Source: CAZJRB01 sp964547995 (GTDB taxonomy: Bacteria; Planctomycetota; Planctomycetia; Pirellulales; Thermoguttaceae). Taken from it: 63,261 nt of DNA. Made by a program: the position numbers and the translations under genes. Shown piece after piece: positions 58,389 through 63,261 of this stretch (positions are counted from its first letter, which is position 1; each line of letters begins with the position of its first letter). The stretch covers positions 1-63,261 of the forward strand of contig CAZJRB010000028.1 in assembly GCA_964547995.1 (NCBI GenBank), written 5' to 3'. The notes below the pieces were generated by a model, which did no database searches, was not told the DNA's origin, and was given only the letters and a program-made list of their open reading frames with translations.

Positions 58389-60395
58389 CTACAGCGACCG
58401 TAAATACTCTACCAGATCGTCGATCTCGCTCTGGTTCAGTCCTTTGGCCTTGCCGTGCTTGCCGTCCTTGTCGTGTGTAGTCAACACGTCCTTGAGCGTC
58501 ACCGCGCGGCCGTCGTGCAGGTAGGGCGCCGTGCGGTAGGCCTCGATCAGCGACGGCGTGTCGTAGCTTCCCTTTAACTCCACGGGATCATTCGGCGTCG
58601 TGACGCCCACGTTGTACATTTTCTGATCGGTAAACAACGGCGCCGGATGGCATCTTGCACATTCGGCCTTGCCCTCGAACAACACCTTGCCCCGCTCGGC
58701 GGCCGGGCTGAGATTGCCGTTTACCAGGTACGGGCTGGGAACCGGCTTCAGTGATTTCAGGTACTCGTCAATGGCGAGGGCATGTTCCTCCGGCCGGACT
58801 ACGAACTGGATGTGGTGGATGCCGGCCCGGACGGCGCTCTCCGCCTTGTCGCGGACGCCCGTGGCCATCGACGGCGGGGTCTTGTGTGCCAGCAACATGC
58901 TCTTGGTGCTCTTGGAGTTGCCGATTCCGTCGTTCAGCAGGTCCCAGTTGAGCCCGTCGACCCGCCCGCCGGGATGACAGCTCGTGCAACTGTTCCAGCG
59001 CTGAAAACAGTAGACGGCGTCGTGGAACAGCATCTCACCCCGGCGGACCGCATCCGGCTCCGGCTGCGGACCGAGCGGTATTGTGCCTTGCAGCTCGCCG
59101 GTGGCCGGGTTCATAACGGCGACCGAGCCGGAGTAGTAGTTGGCCACCAGCAGTTGTTTTTCATCGGGCGACAGCACAATACCCCGGGGAGAGTTGCCGC
59201 CGGTCGGAAACCGGCGAATCGCCCCGGCAAGGTAGAGGGCCGTCAGGCTGTTGTGCAACTCGTTGATCTTCTCGGGGTCCTCTTGAATGCGAACCCAGAT
59301 GTTCGCCTCCGTGAGTTTCAGCATCGCCTCCGGCGGGATGGCCGGCTTTCCCCTATAGCCCATCTCCGGGGTGGGGTCCGGCATCGAGCCGTCCCGGATC
59401 GACGCCAGCCATTCGGGCACTTTGCCCTCGAGCAACTCGTGAACAAGCCCGATCTTGACGTTCGAGATCTCATGCACGCCGGCATGGCTGATCCACAACT
59501 GCTTGCCGTCTTTCGAGCAGACCACGTCGTACGGGTTGGCGGACCCCTGCGTCAGATCGTCCAGAAGCACGGTACCGAGCCGCGTTCCATTGGCAATGTC
59601 GATGATCGAAAGGGCGTACGTATTGACCCAGCCCAGTTGCAGTTGGCTGACGGGCATGGTGAACCGGCCCAACTGGTGGACCACGTAGGCCCACCGCCCA
59701 TCGGGACTGATACACGCGTTGTAGACGGTCGTCGAGCCGGCCGGAAGCTTCACCGTAGAAGCCACCTCGAGCTTGGCGCCGTCGATAATGCTCACCACGG
59801 CCGAAAGCGTCGGATCGGTGCCCGCGCCGCGGGGTAAAAAGTTCGTGACCACGACGTACTTTTCATCAGGTGTGACGGCTGCGCAGGCGGGCTCGCGCAC
59901 CACGGCGATCTCTTTGATCACCTTTCCTTCCGCCAGGTCGACGACCGAGACGATGTGCATGTTTTGGTTGCACACGTAAAGCCGTTTCGACTTGTCGGCC
60001 ACGGCAACCGCTTCGGGCCCTTTGCCGACGGGAATCCGGCCTGTAACTTCCGACTTGGCCGTGTCGACGACCGCCACGGTTCCGGCGTCGCGCTCGGCCA
60101 CGTAGAGCGTGCGGCCGTCGGCCGACAGGGCCACGCCCCGCGGCACGCCCTCCAGGGGAATCTCGCCACGCTTGGTCTTGCCGGCGGTGTCCAAAACGGC
60201 GAGGCTCTCGCTCGTGGGATCCGACGCGTAAAGGGTCTTGCCGTCGGGCGAGACGGCCAGCGACAGCGGCGAGTGATATGTCTTATTCTTATCTTGGCCC
60301 CGTGCCGAAGAACCGTTTGATGCTATCATCCAAATGCCGAAAACGGCCACCATAAACCCGAACAACAAAACCTTGCCGAGGGTGCGCCTTTTCAT
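58389..60395 (-). CDS. YVTN beta-propeller / diheme cytochrome c peroxidase-like protein (paralogue)
   Basis: 668 aa from ATG 60395, giving MKRRTLGKVLLFGFMVAVFG, matching the paralogue start; an ATG at 60428 is possible. The propeller (DGKTLYASDPTSESLAVLD, DGRTLYVAERDAGTVAVVD, RLYVCNQNMHIVSVVDLAEG) is followed by the diheme domain: SCTSCHPGGRVDGLNWD and ECARCHPAPLFTDQKM. Shared features with the gene at 52579-54483 are dense: TKSMLLAHKTPP, SLKPVPSPYLVNGNLSPAAE and a terminal DDLVEYLRSL. It precedes the PQQ gene stop and faces it. Exported electron-transfer protein. Confidence 0.85.
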   Translation of the reverse strand: MKRRTLGKVLLFGFMVAVFGIWMIASNGSSARGQDKNKTYHSPLSLAVSPDGKTLYASDPTSESLAVLDTAGKTKRGEIPLEGVPRGVALSADGRTLYVAERDAGTVAVVDTAKSEVTGRIPVGKGPEAVAVADKSKRLYVCNQNMHIVSVVDLAEGKVIKEIAVVREPACAAVTPDEKYVVVTNFLPRGAGTDPTLSAVVSIIDGAKLEVASTVKLPAGSTTVYNACISPDGRWAYVVHQLGRFTMPVSQLQLGWVNTYALSIIDIANGTRLGTVLLDDLTQGSANPYDVVCSKDGKQLWISHAGVHEISNVKIGLVHELLEGKVPEWLASIRDGSMPDPTPEMGYRGKPAIPPEAMLKLTEANIWVRIQEDPEKINELHNSLTALYLAGAIRRFPTGGNSPRGIVLSPDEKQLLVANYYSGSVAVMNPATGELQGTIPLGPQPEPDAVRRGEMLFHDAVYCFQRWNSCTSCHPGGRVDGLNWDLLNDGIGNSKSTKSMLLAHKTPPSMATGVRDKAESAVRAGIHHIQFVVRPEEHALAIDEYLKSLKPVPSPYLVNGNLSPAAERGKVLFEGKAECARCHPAPLFTDQKMYNVGVTTPNDPVELKGSYDTPSLIEAYRTAPYLHDGRAVTLKDVLTTHDKDGKHGKAKGLNQSEIDDLVEYLRSL

Positions 60396-60451
60396 CGGTT
60401 CTATCCCCGGTTGCAATATCCGGTCCATCTCGTTTTCCCGTTCAAACGGTT

Positions 60452-63007
60452 TCAGCGCGGCCGCGCAAGGTATTCGCGGATGTTCTCGGCCTCCTCGGCC
60501 TCCCAGTCGCGGCGCTTCTTGCGGTAGTAGTTGTCGCCGGGGATGGGGTAGTCGCCGTAGCAGGGCACTGCAATGTCGATCCAGGCGATCAATTTTCTCA
60601 TCTCCTGATCCGACAGCTTCGTATCGTAGTGCTTGCCGCCTTCTATCGTGACCGAGAGACCTTCATCTTTTCCAAAATCTGCTGGAGAGACGTAGGTGTG
60701 TTTGCCGTCCTGGAACATCTTGATCAAGCGGCTCTGCGCGGCGCCGGTATAGTACGGGGGCAGCATGGCCGGTTTCGACTGGGCGTTAATCCAGTTGCAC
60801 ACCTTGCGGTTGGCCAAGGCGTTGTAGGATTCGGGCCACTTGAGGCTGAAGGCCGCCGTCTTGGCCGCATCGGCCGGCTGGTCTTTGCCGAGGTTGTGGC
60901 ACCGGACGCAATGGCGGTCGAGAATCGGCTGGATCTCGCGGGCGAAATCGAATCCTTGCGGCTCCCCGTCGAACGGTTTTCGGTCCAGGGTTTCCACGCC
61001 GGCGGCCAGCGCCTGGCTGGAGTACGGGACCGGCGGAGCGATGTTCTTTCGCTCGTGGCAGCCGATGCACGAGATCGTTTCGCCCGGCTGCAAGGTCATC
61101 CAGCTCCGCATGCTCTGGACCATCTGCCCCTTCTCGTCCAGCGCCTGGAAGAAGATGGGCACCCGGGCGGGCACGGTGAAGCAGGCCGAGCCGTCGTCGT
61201 GCACCGTGGCGGTGCCCAGCACCTTCTTGACGTCCCAAGTGCCCCCCGCGACGGAGATGGGCGTAGAAACGAGGCCCGCACTTATCGGGCCGCGATTCTT
61301 GCTTCCCAGCGACACGCCTTCGACCCCGGTGGTGTTCTTGCATCCTTTGCCGGAGCAGGGGCGGAATTCCAGAGCCACGACGCGGAGCCGTTTGATGGTC
61401 CCTCGCTCGACGCCGTGAAGCCCCGGGCCGATGTAGACGTCGTGCAGGTAGACTGTCCCGGTTTTCCGGCGGTAGTCGGCCATGTTGGCCCGTTTCGGCG
61501 GGTCCGGCCGCGGCCGAAGCGGTATCGGCTGGGTGCAGGAGATATTGTTATCCTTGTATAGCAGTTCCCGCCCGCCGTCGACGTCCATGAAGTAGATCCC
61601 GTAAGGTCGTGTCCCGGAACTGATGATGTTTTTGGGTGTTCCCGGGACGGGAAATGCAAACCCAACCAGGAACGCCGTCTCGCCGAGCGGATAGGGATGC
61701 TTGAACTGGTTGCCGCTTTGGCATGCTGCGTCGACGACTCGCGGCAGCGTCTCACGGACCGGCGCGACCAGTTGCACGCCCTGGTTTTCTTGCCGGCCTT
61801 TGCGCGGATCAATCACCGCCAGCCAGCCCCTCTGCCGCGAGTGATGCCCCGAGAGGACGCACACGTACTTGCCGGTGCCGGGGATCGCCCGGGTGTGGAG
61901 GATCGTGGTGGGGAAACACGCGTTGTTGCCGTACAGCTCCCTTTGGGCGGTGCCGTCGGGGTTCATCTGGAACAGGGCCTGGATTGCCATCTGCCCGCGG
62001 TCGCTGTAGTCCCAGCGGGTATAGAGCACCCGTCCGTCCTCGGTCAGCGTGGGGTAATTGGTGTGTACCTGGTCAAAGCCCAGCCGCCGTATGTACCGGC
62101 CCTCGCCGTCGCAGGCGAACAGATTGCTGACCTCGGTGTGCCAGCAATCGACCGACTGGGTGCAGCGGGTGGAATTGAAGACGATGCTGCCGTCGCCCAT
62201 GTAGGCGGGCTCGTAATCGGCGTAGCCCAGCCCCGAGGTAAGCTGCCGTACCTTACCGGTCTTCACGTCCATTTCGTAGAGGTGGTAGTCGTCCTCGCGG
62301 AACGATTTCTTCCAGGCAAACAAGATGCGATTGCCGTCGTGCGAGACGTCGGGATCGCGGATCACGCCGGCGGGGTCATCGAGCAGGATGTTGAACTTCG
62401 GGTAAACCCCATCCTCCATTTCCAACAGGCACAAGGTAGCGCCCGGAACGAAGTGGGCTTCGTGCTGTGCGTCGGACAGCCCTTCGGTATAGGCGTAGTG
62501 CGACCCGCCGAACTCGTAGTGCTTGGTGAAGACAATACGCCGAAGCGCCTCGCGGTAGGGCTGGAGGCGGAGTTCGCGGCGCTTTTCGCAGGCGGCCAGG
62601 TACAATGCGGCCCAACGGGGATCCTTGGCCGGAACGTTCGACCTGGTCAACGCATCGCAATCGGCGCGGAGCTTGCCCGCGGCCGGGCCCAAGACATCGA
62701 CCACCTGCCGGATCTTCTCGGGGTCGAGGACGTGGTCCGCACCACGTACGAGAGTGACCCGGTTCGTTCGACCAACAACCCAGACAGACTTGACCTCGAG
62801 GCCCTCGCCCATACCGTCCTGGACCAGCCAGTCGAGGATGATCTCTTCGCGCTGGTCGGTTTCGACACGTTTATCCGCGGGTGCGAGTCCCAGGTATGCG
62901 CAGCCGCAACCGTTCTTCCCGCAAGATGCCGGGTGAGCTGAAAGCTGCAAGGCAAGACAACCGATCAACGCCACGACGAGCAAGGCGATTCGCAATACGG
63001 GTCGCAC
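60452..63007 (-). CDS. HzsA-related diheme protein
   Basis: 851 aa from GTG 63007, which has GAGGAG about 8 nt upstream; ATG 63046 adds 13 residues and is the alternative. Signal peptide VLRIALLVVALIGCLALQL. Long beta-rich middle (RILFAWKKSFREDDYHLYEM, YEPAYMGDGSIVFNSTRCTQ, RVLYTRWDYSDRGQMAIQAL) resembles the propeller region of the hydrazine synthase alpha subunit. Two haem-binding motifs near the C-terminus: SCIGCHERKN and HCVRCHNLGKD. Hydrazine synthase needs HzsB and HzsC, which are absent, so this is a relative of unknown reaction. It is 56 bp from the YVTN-diheme gene. Confidence 0.8.
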   Translation of the reverse strand: MRPVLRIALLVVALIGCLALQLSAHPASCGKNGCGCAYLGLAPADKRVETDQREEIILDWLVQDGMGEGLEVKSVWVVGRTNRVTLVRGADHVLDPEKIRQVVDVLGPAAGKLRADCDALTRSNVPAKDPRWAALYLAACEKRRELRLQPYREALRRIVFTKHYEFGGSHYAYTEGLSDAQHEAHFVPGATLCLLEMEDGVYPKFNILLDDPAGVIRDPDVSHDGNRILFAWKKSFREDDYHLYEMDVKTGKVRQLTSGLGYADYEPAYMGDGSIVFNSTRCTQSVDCWHTEVSNLFACDGEGRYIRRLGFDQVHTNYPTLTEDGRVLYTRWDYSDRGQMAIQALFQMNPDGTAQRELYGNNACFPTTILHTRAIPGTGKYVCVLSGHHSRQRGWLAVIDPRKGRQENQGVQLVAPVRETLPRVVDAACQSGNQFKHPYPLGETAFLVGFAFPVPGTPKNIISSGTRPYGIYFMDVDGGRELLYKDNNISCTQPIPLRPRPDPPKRANMADYRRKTGTVYLHDVYIGPGLHGVERGTIKRLRVVALEFRPCSGKGCKNTTGVEGVSLGSKNRGPISAGLVSTPISVAGGTWDVKKVLGTATVHDDGSACFTVPARVPIFFQALDEKGQMVQSMRSWMTLQPGETISCIGCHERKNIAPPVPYSSQALAAGVETLDRKPFDGEPQGFDFAREIQPILDRHCVRCHNLGKDQPADAAKTAAFSLKWPESYNALANRKVCNWINAQSKPAMLPPYYTGAAQSRLIKMFQDGKHTYVSPADFGKDEGLSVTIEGGKHYDTKLSDQEMRKLIAWIDIAVPCYGDYPIPGDNYYRKKRRDWEAEEAENIREYLARPR

Positions 63008-63261
63008 AGCGACACTCCTCTTCTCTGCTCTAGCCGTTCCTGCCATGACCCATGTGGGTCCCGCAAATCCGAGTTTATCATCAGGCCACGAGGGCGGCAA
63101 GCTTGTTCTCGCCCCCAGAAGCGTGGTGCGAGGTGCCACAATGGCCCCGATTGCTTCGTCGCCGCCTTACAAGTCCGTGTTGGTCCAAATGCCATAGCAG
63201 ATTTTCGGGTATTCAGGGATTAGGGTGGCGGGAAGATGTTTGAAGTAGACGATGTAAGGGG
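63008..63261. other. Right edge, no supported gene
   Basis: About 250 bp upstream of the HzsA-related gene. No convincing ORF, RNA gene or repeat seen; it probably holds that gene's promoter and the edge of the next gene. Confidence 0.4.

Noticed and set aside
60452..63007. Evidence of anammox (hydrazine synthase)
   Set aside because: Only an HzsA relative is present; HzsB, HzsC and hydrazine dehydrogenase are absent and related proteins occur in non-anammox planctomycetes.

Overview
The window is GC-rich, gene-dense bacterial DNA and looks like a planctomycete (Pirellulales-like) chromosome. The evidence is a BBP7-type outer-membrane protein, a secreted sulfatase, YVTN-propeller/diheme cytochrome fusions, an HzsA-related haem protein, membrane proteins with leucine-rich-repeat-like tails, lpxA (a Gram-negative envelope) and many large secreted proteins of unknown function. 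No tRNA, rRNA, CRISPR array, transposase or prophage was recognised. Species-level identity cannot be read from the sequence.

Layout. 0-5 kb: an STN-domain protein, a large secreted unknown, a small TPR protein and lpxA. 5-10 kb: two related membrane/LRR proteins with a decayed third copy, then a minus-strand run rpe > degenerate histidine phosphatase > accD > Ser/Thr kinase > LRR protein. An octanucleotide repeat lies across the kinase stop codon and the LRR start codon. 10-18.5 kb: a secreted SGNH hydrolase, then a tight plus-strand unit tdh-kbl-glycosyltransferase-TPR/OGT-sulfotransferase. 18.5-28 kb: two GT4 glycosyltransferases, a HAD hydrolase, a CAP-domain protein, an AmpG-like MFS transporter, an RluD-type pseudouridine synthase and a membrane TPR protein. 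28-36 kb: a UvrD/PcrA-type helicase and a YhaO/YhaN (SbcD/SbcC-like) pair whose ATPase has a long acidic tail.

36-47 kb: queC-queD, glnE, miaB and fmt. A four-helix-bundle (23S rRNA intervening-sequence type) gene sits between fmt and miaB, bounded by inverted arrays of telomere-like TTTAGGG heptamers. 46-63 kb is an extracytoplasmic block: BBP7 barrel protein, PDZ/toroid giant, sulfatase, two paralogous YVTN-diheme proteins on either side of a PQQ-propeller protein with an N-terminal methyltransferase-like domain, and an HzsA-related diheme protein. This last group is the best candidate for an undescribed periplasmic redox system. Several intergenic regions hold large imperfect palindromes (about 80-120 bp) that resemble MITEs or REP elements.

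Housekeeping functions present: lipid A (lpxA), fatty acid synthesis (accD), pentose phosphate (rpe), threonine to glycine (tdh-kbl), nitrogen control (glnE), queuosine (queC, queD), tRNA and rRNA modification (miaB, rluD family) and initiator tRNA formylation (fmt). Start codons were chosen by Shine-Dalgarno position, signal peptides and neighbour overlaps. All functional calls come from reading the sequence; no database search was run.
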